Positions 10,245 to 22,258 of a stretch of DNA of 64,000 nt are shown here, one piece after another. The DNA comes from Wyeomyia smithii (Eukaryota > Arthropoda > Insecta > Diptera > Culicidae). Every line of letters starts with the position of its first letter. Within the stretch, counting starts at the first letter, position 1. A program made the position numbers and the translations under genes. The stretch lies in the NCBI RefSeq assembly GCF_029784165.1, contig NC_073694.1:27724506-27788505 (forward strand), read 5' to 3'. The notes under the pieces were generated by a model. It saw nothing but the letters and a program-made list of their open reading frames with translations. It did not search any database and was not told the origin of the DNA.

Positions 10245-10485
10245 TAAGGTGCCGCCACACGGACGCTAAATCCCTTAGTTTCTAAGTCTTAGTTGATTGT
10301 AAAAAGCATTTTTTCATCACTGAATAGTGGGCTATGAACTATTCGGGCATGCCGGAGTAGTTCAGGGTCTCTATGTTATAGCTTTTGACAGTACAATCCC
10401 GCGTTATGATGAAAAAAAAAATGCTTTTTACAATAAACTTTGACTTAGAAACCAAGGGAATTAGCGTCCGTGTGGCGGCACCTTA
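10245..10485. mobile_element. 241-bp foldback MITE
   Basis: TAAGGTGCCGCCACACGGA at the left end is mirrored by TCCGTGTGGCGGCACCTTA at the right, and the inverted similarity runs on through TTTCTAAGTC / GACTTAGAAA. No coding capacity. The target duplication is short (TA or TTA). Confidence 0.8.
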
Positions 10486-10671
10486 GCGTTAAAAAAAAAT
10501 GATGATATTTTGTACCAGACAGACGAAACCTGCGTAGGATGAATTATTATCATCACTCATGACACAGTGTTGTTAGTCTCGTTCGTAAGTAGTATCCAAC
10601 ACCTCCATCTCCATCCATTAGGTTTTTGTACAGTCTCTTCGGTGCTGTTGTGGGCAGCTCTGGTTCAGACT

Positions 10672-11206
10672 TCATGAGAATGTTTGTTGCTGATAGCGCC
10701 TGTGATGATAAACACCAGCCTCTACGTCGTATGGGTCAGACAGGCCACCCAGCACATAAACCGGTGCTTTGCGCAGCGTGAGGTAGTTTTGCACTATTTT
10801 AATCAAACAGACGGGATAGTTGTATAACTGTAGCTTGTAGATTGGTCCGTCGTTCCACACGTTGTCGAATGCATTTGATATGTTCAGACAGGCCATAGCA
10901 GTTGTTTTGGATAGCTCTTTGTTCCGGTTGATGATGTTCGTTACTCTCTGCAATTGGTATGTTGTTGAATGGCCTCTGCGGAAACCGAACTTCTCGTCCA
11001 GGAATATGTTGTTCACTTCTGTGTGGCACAAAATACGACTGTAGATGCATTGTGTGGGCGTCAAAATTTGCATCGATTTAGCAACAGCTGGTTCGATTTT
11101 ACTCATAATATCATGACCGAGACTGTGGGAGGCGGCAAAATGCTGAGAGATAGCACAAGATTTTTCGCCGAAAGTTAGCAAAGTTTTACTTTTAACGGAG
11201 AAATAG
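10672..11206 (-). pseudogene. Host LINE reverse transcriptase fragment
   Basis: Minus strand. The motifs read in order SHSLGHDIMSKIEPAVAKSM, then FGFRRGHSTTYQLQRV (Jockey-clade RT block, usually GFR.GHST..QL.R), then NISNAFDNVWNDGPIYKL (the region with the first catalytic Asp, AFD.VW). The YADD block lies in the decayed part further left. The frame runs off into stops near 10672. RNA-templated DNA synthesis was the ancestral role. Confidence 0.7.
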
Positions 11207-11689
11207 GTTTTGGTTTGAGTTGGTAAACGGCTGGGCAATGCGTACCAGCAGTACACCCGTACTAGTTGGCATAAAATAGACCCCAGTGTGGTCCATAGCA
11301 TAAGCCCAGCAACTCCTAACCCTACCTCCACGAGGTACCGACTGGGATACGAGCAACCAAGGGAAGATCGGCGAACCGGTGGGAACTTGGTCGTATGCTG
11401 ACAGGGAAGGGGGAGCTGTTCTCCTTGGAGAGCAGCTTGCCTGAGCGTCTGTTCCCCAGGTCAGGAGCGGCTCAAACAGCGACTGATCCGGAGCGGACGG
11501 CTGAACTCTGAAATGCGGTGTCTCGCCAGCTACAGCCAAGACGGCGGCCCGGCCGTCGCGAGACTAGGCATCGCAGCCCTAGTAAGGCAGCATGCTGAAA
11601 ATAAACATACTACGAACAATCCAGAGAATGATACGAATCGGAACAATCGGTATAGACCTAAGCAAACGAAAAAGGACAACGATTGGAAA

Positions 11690-13170
11690 CTTGGTACTTG
11701 GAATGTTAGGACTCTGCTCGAACCGACACGCGTGGGCATCTTGGCCAGAGAGCTACGGAAGACAAATGTGGTGGTAGCAGCCATACAAGAGGTGCGTTGG
11801 CCTAGAACCGGAAAACGTGAATTCCGGGCGGTTGATCCGACCGCGGGCACATCTTTCAAGTATCACATCTACTCAGTAGCGGCGATAGAGCGGAACGGGG
11901 CGTCGGTTTCGTGCTACTTGGAAACCAAATCAAGCGTATTATTAGGTGGAGGCCTATTAATGACCGTCTATGCGTATTGATGATCAAGGGCAGATTCTTC
12001 AATTACAGCCTTATCAACGTGTCCGCGCCGACAAACGATAAAACCGATGACGTATGGGAGGAGTTCTATGAGCTCCTCGAGAAAACGTATGGAGAGTGCC
12101 CTCAGCACGATATAAAGATCGTCATCGGAGATACGAACGCACAAGTCGGACGAGAGGAGTTCTTTCGTCCCGTTATTGGTAGGGAAAGCCTTCACTCTAC
12201 CACCAACGACAACGGCTTGAGGTTAGTGAACTTCGCCGCGGCCAGGGGAATGGCCATCTGTAGTACCCATCATGCTTGTCTTTTCTCCTCAGTAAACCTC
12301 TAGAGTGCAGGAGAACATCTTGCACTGCGGAGACAACTGCCGTCACACTAAAGAGCAAATCAATACGCTCATGCTAGAAGAGAGCGACAAACGATTTTTG
12401 TCTGTTGAGCTACCTGAACGCACTGCGGTGAAATCTGAAATCTCTCTCTTGCTAGACAGTGAACTATGGTGTACTTTCTCACACGTGTGGACATCACGCA
12501 CAATAATTACACTGCAGAGCTATCTGCGGTGCGTTACACAGTTGGTTTCTTGAGCATGGCAGAAGAGGAAAAGAGATTGGGAGAAAAAAATAGACCGCGT
12601 TGCTCGTGCCGCTCGTGCCGGTCGAATTCACTCTGGTGGAATTCGTTCGTAGCTACACGAGGACTACGTTTTTGCCCGGTAGGTTTTTTTTCACCTTCCG
12701 GACTACTCGCCAGTGGACACTGTTGCGCACTTCTGCGTTTTCTCTGTAGAGTGATTCACCCCTCTTGTTTCTATCAGATGTGGGGTGAGCTGGAAGTGTG
12801 TGTCTCTCTGTAAGCTGGTTGAGACACTTTAGAGTGAGAAAGAAACAGTGTGGTGGAAGCATTTGCTGCACGCAGGCACATACTGGAAGGAAAGTGCGCG
12901 GTGAATTTTTTCTCCTCTCCTTTCACATACTGAGGAAAATGACAAGCATGGTACCCATTTTGCACGTCTGAACATTCGGAAGCACACCTGGAAACACCCC
13001 AATGGAGAGGCCTGCTCCCAGATCGACCACATGCTGATCGACGGCCGGCACTTATCAGACGTCATAAATGTGCGGTCCTTTCGAAGGCCAAACATCGATT
13101 CGGATCACTATCTCGTGGTAGGTCAGATTCGCGCCCGGTTGTCCAATGTATTTAAATCGAGATCGGCGAG
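11690..13170 (+). pseudogene. RTE endonuclease domain, split by an insertion
   Basis: Motifs in order are KLGTWNVRTLL (the N in this block is catalytic in APE-type nucleases), AAIQEVRWP (catalytic Glu), VIGDTNAQVGR (Asp/Asn block), then after the insertion TWKHPNGEACSQIDHMLID (the IDH/IDY block) and NIDSDHYLVV (SDH catalytic pair). The frame is broken near 11915-11980 by a frameshift and at 12271 by the insertion; the end at 12959 continues the protein exactly after GMAICST. It would nick target DNA for target-primed reverse transcription, but is now inactive. Confidence 0.8.
12271..12950. mobile_element. 680-bp non-autonomous DNA transposon with 8-bp target duplication
   Basis: Termini CATGCTTGTCTTTTCTCCTC and the inverse GAGGAAAATGACAAGCATG give about 20-bp imperfect terminal repeats. 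GTACCCAT is duplicated on either side (12263-12270, 12951-12958). The 8-bp duplication suggests hAT or P superfamily. The interior has no transposase. Removing it restores the RTE endonuclease frame. Confidence 0.85.
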
Positions 13171-15290
13171 GAAGATACATCTCAACATCCAGAGGTTATC
13201 AGCGGAAGGAGTTGCTGCAGAGTATACTCGGAAAGTTGATAGACGGATGGTGAACCAACTGGAGTGGACCTGAACGAGCTGTGGAAGCACATCCATGATG
13301 CGGTCAGCGAAACAGCGCGTGAAGTTATAGGCATGACAACGGGAACCACGCGTAGTGGCTGGTTCGATGCTGAGTGCCTAGAGCTGACGGAGGAGAAGAA
13401 CCGAGCCTACGTCAACACGTTAGTAGCAGCTAATCGTGTAACGCGTCAGATGCGGGAGAAATACCGGGAGGCAAGAGCTGCCGAAAAGAGGCTTCATCGC
13501 CGTAAGAAACGTGAGCACTACGATCGCGTCCTCGCGGAGGCGGAGAATTGCTTCACCAGGCACGACACGAGGAGCTTCTATAGAACGATCAACGGAATCA
13601 GGAACCGGACGGTGCCAGTACCTGCCATGTGCAATGACAGGGAGGAGAACCTGATTACCGATAAATCGCAGGTGGCCAGGCGTTGGAAGCAACATTTTGA
13701 AGTGATGTTGAACTGTGAGGAAGGTAGGAGAGTCGTCGAAGGGAACAGGATAGAAATTGGGGAGGACGAACAAGCTGTGGACCCACCAACATTGGACGAG
13801 GTGAAGAATGCTTGCAAAGAGCAAAAGAACCACAAGCAGCTGGGAAGGACGGCTTACCGGCCGAACTTTTCAAATTTGGAAGCGAGCGGCTGTGTAGTGC
13901 AATTCGCCAGATTATCCTAAGAGTATGGTTTGAGGAACAACTACCTACGGACTGGTTGGAAAGACTCATATGCCCTATCTAAAAGAAGGGACATAGGCTC
14001 GACTGTAGTAATTATAAAGGCAAAACCCTCCTCAATTCCGCTTACAAAATTCTCTCCCGTATCCTGTTCCAGCGACTGAGGCCGTTGCAGGAAGCCTTTG
14101 TTGGAGAATACCAATGCGGTTTTTGAGTGGGGAGATCTACAACGGACCAGATGTTCACCTAGAGACAGGTTCTCGACAAGTTTCGAGAACACAACTTGCA
14201 GACGCATCATCTGTTCATAGACTTTAAGGCGGCGTACGACACAGTGAAACGCAACGAGCTTTGGCGAATAATGCTAACATGGTTTCCCAACAAAACTAAT
14301 TAAACTGTTAAGTGCGACGCTTGACGGTTTCACATCATGCGTCAGGACAGCGGGCGAGTTTTCGGACGCGTTTGTGACGTTGGATGGTCTGAAGCAAGAT
14401 GACGGGCTCTCGAACTTGCTGTTCAACATAGCTTTAGAAAGTGCGATACGAAGGGCAGGTGTGCAGAGGAGCGGCACCATCATCACTAAGTGCTTCTGGG
14501 CTTTGCGGACGACATTGATATAATTGGTGTAAACCGTAGAGCAGTTGAGGAAGCCTTTACGGCTCTCAAAAGAGAAGCTGCGAGAATTGGACTCACCATA
14601 AACACTGCCAAAACGAAGTACATGGTGGCTGGCAGAGAGCGTGGTAGTTCTACGGATGTTGGTGCTGCGGTGGAGATGGATGAGAATACTTTCGAAGTGG
14701 TCGACGAATTTGTTTATCTTGGTACTCTCGTAACATGTGACAACGAGGTGAGCCGCGAGGTGAAGAGGCGGATTGTGGTGGCGAATAGGGCTTGTTACGG
14801 ATTGCGTAGCCAGCTTAGGTCCCGTAGCCTACAGATACGTACGAAATTTGCGCTCTGTAGGACTCTGATCCTCCCGGTGGCGCTCTACGGACATGAATCG
14901 TGGACGTGGAAGGAGGCCGATCGACGAGCGCTTGGGGTCTTCGAGCGTAGAATCCTGTGATCAATACTCGGAGGCAAACTAGAGAACGGGGAGTGGCGCA
15001 GGCGCATGAAACACGAGCTGTACGAAGTATACAAACACGCTGATATTGTCAAGCTGATGAAACACGACAGGTTACAGTGGGCTGGCCATGTAGCACGAAT
15101 GGCGGATGAGCGACCGGCAAAGATAATATTTAATAGTGAACCGGATAGAGGCCGACGACTTCGAGGCAGACCGCGCACGCGCTGGATGTGTGCTGTCGAC
15201 GAGGGTGCCAGAGCAGCGGATGTAAGGGGAGACTGGAGAGTAGCAGCCCAAGACCGAGTTTTGTGGAGACGTATTCTGGATTCGGCATAG
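13171..15290 (+). pseudogene. RTE reverse transcriptase and C-terminal region
   Basis: From 13264 the pre-RT region is open to 13920. Then stops and frameshifts break the RT core (recognisable FIDFKAAYDTVKRNELW at about 14216-14265, GLKQDDGLSNLLFN near 14390). FADDIDIIG, the catalytic YADD-equivalent, is at about 14500-14525 in an open stretch to 14958, and the C-terminal WAGHVARM and RPRTRW region is open to 15290. This would have been the polymerase of the element. It carries at least three disruptive changes, so it is dead. Confidence 0.8.
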
Positions 15291-15340
15291 GATCTTAATG
15301 ATCTGTCACCATAAAAGTAAATAAGTAAAGTTTTGGTTTG

Positions 15341-15950
15341 TTCTTCAACAACTTAGCCACACACCAAAAAGGCCGTGAGCAGTTTGGTAGATTACGCACT
15401 ATGCTTCCTGGATGACACGATCAATGTTTTCAGTGATGTTAAAAGGGATGGTTTTCAACATGCCGCTGCAGCTGGACCTAATATGCACGTTAGTAATTTC
15501 TTCTTTGTTGAATCTGGCGCCGCTCTAGGTAAGCACCAATTTCAGCGATGACCGGAAGATAATCGGAAGGAATCGAAAATCGTTCGGTGATGTTGATCAG
15601 GAAAATATCAAGCTTAGAGCCTACACCACTAGGGGAGATGTAAGTTGGCAGTTCCGGATGTGCGGGATAATAGTATCCAGCTTCAGAATCTTCAACGATG
15701 ACGTTACCATTTCAACTGCACCTGGACTGGAGTCACCCCAAGCGGAGTGGAGAGCATTGAGATCACCTGTGATGAGGAAATTGCCGTCTCTTCTAGACAG
15801 CTTCTGGATGTCGTTCTCCAATTTCACCGTGGTTTAATTTGCCCGGCGAGACTGCTTCGGACAGTAGACCGCAATAAATGTGACTGGTCCATCAGTGGTG
15901 GTATTTTTGATTCCTACAGCTTCGACTAAGGTTGTGTTGACAATGTTTGG
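15341..15950 (-). pseudogene. Host Jockey-like LINE endonuclease fragment
   Basis: Minus strand. FIAVYCPKQ near 15860, then NFLITGDLNALHSAWGDSS at about 15790-15730 (the GD.NA block of Jockey-type endonucleases), then SKLDIFLINITERFSIPSDYLPVIAEIG at about 15610-15530 (S-D-Y-L-P corresponds to the terminal SDH/SDHLP block). Several frameshifts and stops separate these blocks. Confidence 0.7.
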
Positions 15951-15984
15951 ACAAACTGTAGAGATAGAGTATCTCTACAAGTGC

Positions 15985-16203
15985 CTAATGAGCATTCAAA
16001 GAGCAAAGGAGCGAAACCAAGCATAGTTCCAAGTCCGGTAAACCACGCACTATAACTTTGAATAGTTCAGTAACTGGAATATCGCGAGTGAAATACTCAG
16101 CTTTTGTTTGCTTCAGGTAAGCCTTAACTGCCTTGTAATTTGGGGTGGATGAAACGACAATTTTGTAGTCGTCCGTGCACAACCTCAGAGTAGCTACTAG
16201 CCC
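15985..16203 (-). pseudogene. Host LINE ORF1 (gag-like), C-terminal part
   Basis: Minus strand. LVATLRLCTDDYKIVV...KAVKAYLKQTK...LFKVIVRGLPD matches the PRE_C2HC-type region of Jockey ORF1 proteins (FKVVIRGL). It continues exactly from the ORF1 piece right of 19486 once the LINE at 16210-19480 is removed. It ends in decay toward 15985, just before the endonuclease. Confidence 0.7.
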
Positions 16204-16297
16204 TTTGCTTTTTATTTATTTGTTATTTATTTATTTACAAATTACCAACAGGCAGAAATAGCCCTAGTGGTTACTAAAGCATTAATAAACTAATACA

Positions 16298-17935
16298 TCA
16301 ATACAATAAACTACGGAACATTGAAACAAATTTAGACCTGATGACGCGAGCAGACAGATGAAAATCGAACACTTGTGAAACACGATTGAACGCTTTTTGA
16401 TGGCCAATAATGGCACTGTTTGCGCTGTAGTTGGTGCGGCGGAATGGAATGTGAAGCAATGAAGCTCTGCGTAATACTCTTGAGGGTGCGTTTAAATTGA
16501 TCTGACGGAGAATTGTAGGGCAATCAATCCTAGCGGTGAGGGCGTCGGAAACCACCATGGCGCGTGCTGTTTCTCGGCGCAGTTGAAGTGTGTCAATATG
16601 AAGGAGCTGACAACGGTCTTCGTACCGAGTATTCCGCATAGGCTGTCTCCAAGGGAGCAAACGGAGGGCATAGCGAATAAACCGATGCTGGATGCTTTCG
16701 ATGCCATGAATTGCGTTGTTGTAATGAGGGACCCAAACTGGACAGCAGTATTCCAGACAGGACCGAACCAGTGAAATGTAAAGAGAAACCAAGCAGTGAA
16801 TGTTCCTGAAGTCGCGTGTCATTCGAATAATCAGTCCCAACTGCCTGGAAGCTTTCGCAACGATGAAGGAGACATGTTGCTTAAATGTGATTTTAGCGTC
16901 GAGAATAACTCCAAGATCTTTAACATGGTCTACACGCTGTAATGGTGAGCCGTTCAGATTATACTCGAAACTCAGTGGGTTGTTTTTCCTCGTGAAAGTA
17001 ATTAGTTGGCACTTGGTGGGATTAAAAACCATGCGATTCAGTTCACACCAGTGTGAAAATTCGTTTAACTGTTGTTGCAGAAATAGAGCGTCGCTGTTAT
17101 TATTGATTTTGAGAAATAACTTCAGATCGTCCGCAAATGCCAGTCGGGGACATTTTAATGATTTTATAATGTCGTTGAAGAAAAGCAGGAACATTAACGG
17201 GCCCAAGTGACTTCCTTGTGCAATCCCTGAAGTTGCAGAGAATGATTCAGATAAAGCATCGCCAATTTTTACACTTATCGTCCGTCCTGAGAGATAAGAA
17301 TCCAGCCAGCTCAACAGGTTGCCAGTGAAACCAAATCGGTCCATTTTTGCAATGGCAATACGGTGGTTAATCTTGTCAAATGCAGCAGTCAGATCAGTGT
17401 AGATCGCGTTGGTTTGAGACCTCTCAACGAAGCTATCGATTACATAACCAGTGAAACAGATAAGGTTCGTCGCACAAGAACGTTTAGGGAGGAATCCATG
17501 TTGCTCCTCCGCGATGGCGTTCTGACAATGAGCAAATATTGGTTCCATAACTACTAACTCGAACAATTTGGATGTAGCACACAATGCCGATATTCCTCTA
17601 TAGTTGTCGATATTGCTACGATCACCTTTTTTATGTACCGGAAACATGTACGCCTGTTTCCAAGCTAAGGGGAATCTTCCAGAGGACATTGATAGGCGAA
17701 ACAAATGCGTAAGGGCAGTTACTAGTCCAGGAATGCATTTTTTCAGTAATGTGGCAGGGATCCCATCAGGGCCGGGGCAGTTAGAGTTTTTCAACTTAGT
17801 CACAGCGGCAAGAATTGCGCGATCGTCGATATCGATCGAGGCGATGGAGCTACTTGAAAGGGCGACTTTGCTGGCGGCTGCGGATATCTGGGAAGTGGTA
17901 AGAGATTCATCGACAAAAACAAAATTGCAAATTTA
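16298..17935 (-). pseudogene. Nested LINE reverse transcriptase
   Basis: Open for about 500 codons on the minus strand from near 17803. Blocks are SNCPGPDGIPATLLK, NYRGISAL, EEQHGFLPKRSCATNL, YTDLTAAFDKINH (catalytic Asp), GIAQGSHLGPLMFLLFFNDI and RLAFADDLKLF (catalytic AFADD). They are followed by thumb and C-terminal regions and a normal stop near 16298. The link to the upstream part is broken by a single frameshift near 17920-17935; the correct frame resumes at VFVDESLTTSQIS. It would copy RNA at a nicked target. It is probably the least damaged polymerase in the window. Confidence 0.85.
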
Positions 17936-19401
17936 GCAGCAAATAGTCGGCAAATATCGGACGAATTGTCAGCTTTTTCAGTAGCAAGTTCCATGACAGA
18001 CGGAAGTCCCGTTTCTTTCCGCTGAGCATTCACAAAATTCCAGAACTGTTTTGGGTCGGTTTTTAATTTTCTCTCAATTTTCCGCCTATAATTGGCGTAG
18101 CACCGTCTTCTTAGAGTTTTATATTTTTGGTTAACTGACCGGTAGTGATTTCGCAAAGATAACGTACCACTTGCAGAATATCTCTTGAATGTGGCATTCT
18201 TAATTCGTTTCAAGCGTCTTAGTTCTGTTGACTGCCAGGGAAGATATTTGTGGGGTCGTACTCTCTTTCGTGGGACGGAACGGGCAATCATTCCGGTAAC
18301 AATGGAAAGAAAATCATCTACAGCCATATCGACATCAGTGGGATTAGGATTATTAGCTCAGTCGAAAATTAGCAGTGCTTCTAGCAATCCGTCGTAATCA
18401 GTACGCTTGAAGTCATAACGAGGCTGTTGGACAGGCTCCTGATAGTCTAGGCTATTCTGCTCATCCAAATTAAGAAGAAGAGCCGGATGGTGGGAAACTG
18501 TTTTAACCAATGGTGCCGGAGCATAGGTTAGCCTGGGTGCGATGTCTCTAGTGGAGACAAAACAAAGATCAAGGCAGCGTCCGTTCTCATTCACATTGTT
18601 ATTAATTTGCTCGAGCATTGCGGCGTTGTATCCATCGAGAAGATTAAGTGCACAAGCATGATAGTTGGAGCGGTCCGGATCGGGATAAAGGAACCCGCTT
18701 CTTTTAGGGGCCCAGTATAAATTAGGCAAGTTAAAATCTCCAATGACTACGATCTCGTCACACCTTTTTACTCTATCGTGGATAGCTAAAACGGACTGGA
18801 TGTGAGTGTCGATTAGCTGCTTATCACGTGTTCTGTCCGGTGGAAAGTAAACAACGCAAATGTATAACATTCGACCGGATAACTGGACCGATACCCAAAC
18901 TTGTTCGAGGATGTTCCAGGCCGCGTCGACGATTTTCCGGGGCTTCAAGCTGCAACGGACAGCGATGAGTACACCTCCACCGGTCTTCTTTTGGCTGTTT
19001 TGAGGGCCGCGATCGCAACGGAAACCCTCATACTCGGCTCCAAACAGGTGGGAAGATAAGGTGCGATCGTCAAGCCATGTTTCCGTTAATGCGATGAAGT
19101 CGTAGTGACTGTCAGAAAAGGCGAGTAGGTAGTAATCGATGTTCGAGTTCATGCCGCTAGCGTTTTGGTAGTACAGGTGCAGAGGTGAGTTTGTGGCGTG
19201 TGAATACGAAATCCTCGGTCCAATAATCGGCTGGGACGACGAGTTGTCAAGTGTTTTATCTTGTGCGAGAGTCGGTTGACTCTCGCTGTCCATAATAAAA
19301 GCATTTGTCGGGGCCAATATACTATTGGCGAAATCGGTCGACTCGTGTTTGATCAAAATCAAATTCGCGCACCAAAACTCCGATCGGCCACGTAGACGCA
19401 C
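17936..19401 (-). pseudogene. Nested LINE endonuclease and linker
   Basis: Minus strand. LYYQNASGMNSNIDYY, FIALTETWLDD (catalytic Glu), GGGVLIAVR, YICVVYFPPDR, IVVIGDFNLPNLYW (GDFN) and CLDLCFVS...VKTVSHHPALLL (the terminal SHH/SDH block) mark an APE endonuclease. A TGA at 18360-18358, in place of an expected Trp, interrupts it; the same frame then continues as ANNPNPTDVDMAVDDFLS to about 17936. Only this stop and the frameshift below it break ORF2. Confidence 0.85.
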
Positions 19402-19486
19402 TTAAAGCAGCTTTTTTGAGATCTCTTGGAATTTTCACTCTGAATGAAACGAAATTCAGCTTAGTGAGATCCGCATCTTTTTTGCT

Positions 19487-19720
19487 GGTAGGTTCATTGA
19501 AGTGTTGTCTGAGCCAGGCTAGAAACCTTTCACGTAGAAAGGAGGCATTTTTTCTTTCTTTACCGTTTTATTGGTAGTTAAATCAGCCAGCGCCGCAAAT
19601 TTGTTATCAGCTAGTATCTTTTTGGCAATTCCATCATCCTTTTCAGCAGGGTCACGGAGACGTTTATTGCTTCGCTTCGTACTGGAGCCCGTTTTTTCTC
19701 ATTCCGTTGGGACCCGACAA
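19487..19720 (-). pseudogene. Host LINE ORF1, N-terminal part
   Basis: Minus strand. KRSNKRLRDPAEKDDGIAKK, then KFAALADLTTNK and MPPFYVKGFLAWLRQHFNEP. The PP.YVKG block is typical of Jockey ORF1. It joins the piece at 16203 across the nested LINE. Confidence 0.65.
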
Positions 19721-19740
19721 CTAACTAGTGTAGGATAACG

Positions 19741-20578
19741 AACGCGATAGATAAACTAAAATTTTCAGTTGTAACAAACACGGCTGTACATACCCGTACC
19801 CGACCCGTAGCCGAAAGAAAATACTCTGAAATTGTCGGTATCTGACCCGTCCCGGATTTTATTTTATTTTCTTTTTTTTCTTTCAAAATACCTGGTTACC
19901 TCGCGTGAGTGCACTTACTACCTGTGACCTAGGAATACTGACTGCCCACATCAGACGCACACCGCAGGCTCAGCATACTGCGTTGATTTGGTATTGGCCG
20001 CGCGTCATGCGTTGAATTGTTCGAAGCTCAATTTCGAAAAGTGATCTGAATGGCGAAGTAAACTCAATGCTCACCCATTTTTTTGATTGTATCCTGAAGC
20101 ATTTTTTCTCAGCTTTCCATTGGTGATGTAAAATTTCCAATCGGCGGTTGCGAACTTACATGAAAACATATTTTTTTGATAAAATCCTAGATGGCGATTT
20201 CTACTTCAAATGGAAGCTCTATCATTCCTCTTCAAAACGATGTGCTGGTTTTTAGGGGGTTCAATGACAAATTCAAGAAAAATAGATCAATGAAAAGATC
20301 AAGAATTGCTCAAAAATAATTTTTTCTTGAAAAACCGTTTCCATGAGCAGTAAGGAAAATACTTAAAAAAAATTCGATTTCAACACCACTAGAAAAGGGC
20401 CATCTCTTGCCATTGGACGTTTTTTCGGGTGTCCCATTGTAATCATTGCAACACACAGAAATGAAGCATTTCCGGATACGGATGCGTTAATGTATTTAGT
20501 TTTTTTTTTGCTAATCCGCGCAGTTAAACCCACTTTTGTTCCACAATCTATTAGAGCCGTGTTTCTCTTCTGTTCCAG
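19741..20578. other. Spacer upstream of zinc-finger exon C
   Basis: No gene recognised. From about 20395 it is paralogous to the region before exon A (GGACGTTTTTTCGGGTGTCCCAT), ending with CTAATCCGCGCAGTTAAAC and the conserved acceptor block. Confidence 0.5.
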
Positions 20579-21893
20579 CTCCGCGGACATTTTGGAAACG
20601 AATAACACGGATAATGGAGGGCCCACCGTCGGGCTACCGCTCAAGTGTGAAATCAAAACTATCGCTAAGTTAGAAAGCCATAACACGAATCACACACGGA
20701 AGTCATGTTTCAACCAGTCTTCTGCACTAGGTGGAAAATTAAAGCACATGCAAAATCAGGCCGATAAGCGACTGTTTGAATGCGACATCTGTTGTAAATC
20801 ATTCAGCTCATCTAGTAATTTGAACGTCCATAAAAAAACTCATGAACCCGCAAAATATGCATCGGAAAATAAATTTACTTGTGAAATATGTGGTAAAAAA
20901 TTCCACTTCAAGTCTCGATTAGCGAATCACATGAAAGTGCATAGCGCAGATGGTCCCCACAAGTGCTTGGTTTGCGAAAAGAACTTCATATTCCCTAGTA
21001 TGCTCGGACGACATATGCTCAGTCACAGTGACGAACATCGGTTTCAGTGCGACATCTGTATCTCAACTTATAAATCACAGAGCGCATTGAATGACCATAG
21101 AAAAATTCACCTGCTGCACAAATGTGGTGTTTGTACGAAGGTTTTTAGTAACAAAGATACGTTGAAGGCTCATCAAAAAACTTATCACAAACAGAATTTG
21201 TTGGATCTGAAGTGCGAAATTTGCGATAGACAACTTCCAACAAAATCTCGTTATATAATCCACATGCGAATTCACACAGGCGAACGACCTTTTGAATGTG
21301 AGACATGCCGTAAAACGTTCAGCTCAAGTGGCAGCCTTCGCACACATATAATCATAATACATACACAGGAAAAAAGATTCAATTGTGAAGTGTGTAAGAA
21401 AGGTTTTCACTTGAAAGCACAATTGAGCAGACACAGACGTCTGCACAGTACGGATTATGTGTTCGAGTGTCCGATCTGTGGGAAAGGCTTCAAAACTAAA
21501 GCTTCGCTTCAAACGCATGGACACAGCCACAGTGAGGAGCGTCTATTCAATTGCGACATCTGTGGGCTATCATTTAAAACATCGAGCAATTTGATAACAC
21601 ACAAACAAATCCATACAATCGTTCCGACAACTGGTTCTTTCCCGTGTGATTTGTGTAACAAAATTCTGCTTACCGCGTATAAGCTGAAGACACATCAAAG
21701 GCTTCATACTAGACAAAACAATTCACGACAATACTGCTGCGATATTTGCAGTAGAATATACCCATCCATCTATCGTCTCAGGGAGCACATGCGATCGCAC
21801 ACAGGCGAGCGTCCGTACAAATGTGATACTTGCGGCAAAACTTTTGCCGCGCGAAACAATTTTACCCGACATATGCGCATTCATGATAGATAG
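20579..21893 (+). CDS. Zinc-finger exon C (13 intact C2H2 fingers), paralogue of A
   Basis: Acceptor TCTGTTCCAG|C gives S-S-A-D-I-L-E. The domain order is identical to A: the same degenerate opening (KCEIKTIAKLESHNTNH) and then, from about 20774, 13 fingers from FECDICCKSF to YKCDTCGKTF...HMRIH, stop at 21891-21893. Recognition-helix positions differ from A in places (e.g. RSSLRRH versus GSLRTH), so DNA preference may have diverged. The nucleotide similarity extends into both flanks. No first exon precedes it; the nearest upstream material is the transposon nest. Confidence 0.85.
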
Positions 21894-22258
21894 TTCAATT
21901 TGTTTGTGGTCTTGATGGATCTTGTTATAACATATAGTAATGTCCCCGTAATATGCAATTAGAATATGAAAATTAAAATGAAATGACAAGTGGAATTGTT
22001 TCTATACGCATACTTCTCTTGAAATCGAATTTCGTGTGATGGAAACCATCAAAATGATAAGAGAGAATACAAAGTCTAAAATCAAAATCGTGAATAACAA
22101 CTATTTTAAGGTTTTGTAACAATTCTCAAATTAAGGTCGTCATTCTATAGAACCAGCAGAAAGCTGTAGCTCAATATTTAACGACTTAGCATTGAAAGCT
22201 CAAATTGTATTCGTCTAAAAATCGACAGCTCGTCTCAAAAGAGCAACTTTTTGATTAA
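21894..22258. other. 3' flank of exon C
   Basis: Paralogous to 8161-8460 up to AACCAGCAGAA (about 22160). The next 95 bp are absent from the A copy, and then the TTAA-flanked foldback begins. Confidence 0.55.

Larger units (their letters stand above)
11218..15329 (+). mobile_element. RTE-type LINE inserted in the Jockey-like host
   Basis: A 4.1-kb plus-strand element flanked by the 11-bp direct repeat GTTTTGGTTTG (11207-11217 and 15330-15340). It has an APE endonuclease, RT and the characteristic C-terminal RLQWAGHVARM...RGRPRTRW region. The 3' end is GATCTGTCACC.ATAAAAGTAAATAAGTAAA rather than long poly-A, typical of RTE. It is interrupted by the 680-bp element at 12271-12950. A deleted relative lies at 60955-61770. 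Confidence 0.85.
16210..19480 (-). mobile_element. 5'-truncated LINE (CR1/I/Jockey-like) nested in host LINE
   Basis: Minus strand, flanked by TTTGCT on both sides (16204-16209 and 19481-19486), with a (TAAA)n-type 3' tail at 16210-16240. It contains the last residues of ORF1 (NFVSFRVKIP..LKK....WPIGVLVREF, about 19470-19370), then a long ORF2. ORF2 has only one nonsense codon and one frameshift that I can see, so it is younger than the host. Confidence 0.8.
10500..19740 (-). mobile_element. Jockey-like LINE (minus strand), host of a three-level transposon nest
   Basis: Pieces of one element can be followed from 5' (right) to 3' (left): ORF1 at 19720-19487 and 16203-15985, endonuclease at about 15950-15341, then RT at 11206-10672 with a decayed 3' end near 10505. 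Two insertions split it: a second LINE at 16210-19480 and an RTE at 11218-15329. Across both, the host reading continues when the insert and one copy of its target duplication are ignored. Numerous stops make it inactive. The outer ends are approximate. Confidence 0.7.

Noticed and set aside
11530..11859. 109-codon minus-strand frame over the RTE endonuclease
   Set aside because: Overlaps the recognisable plus-strand endonuclease motifs; antisense shadow.
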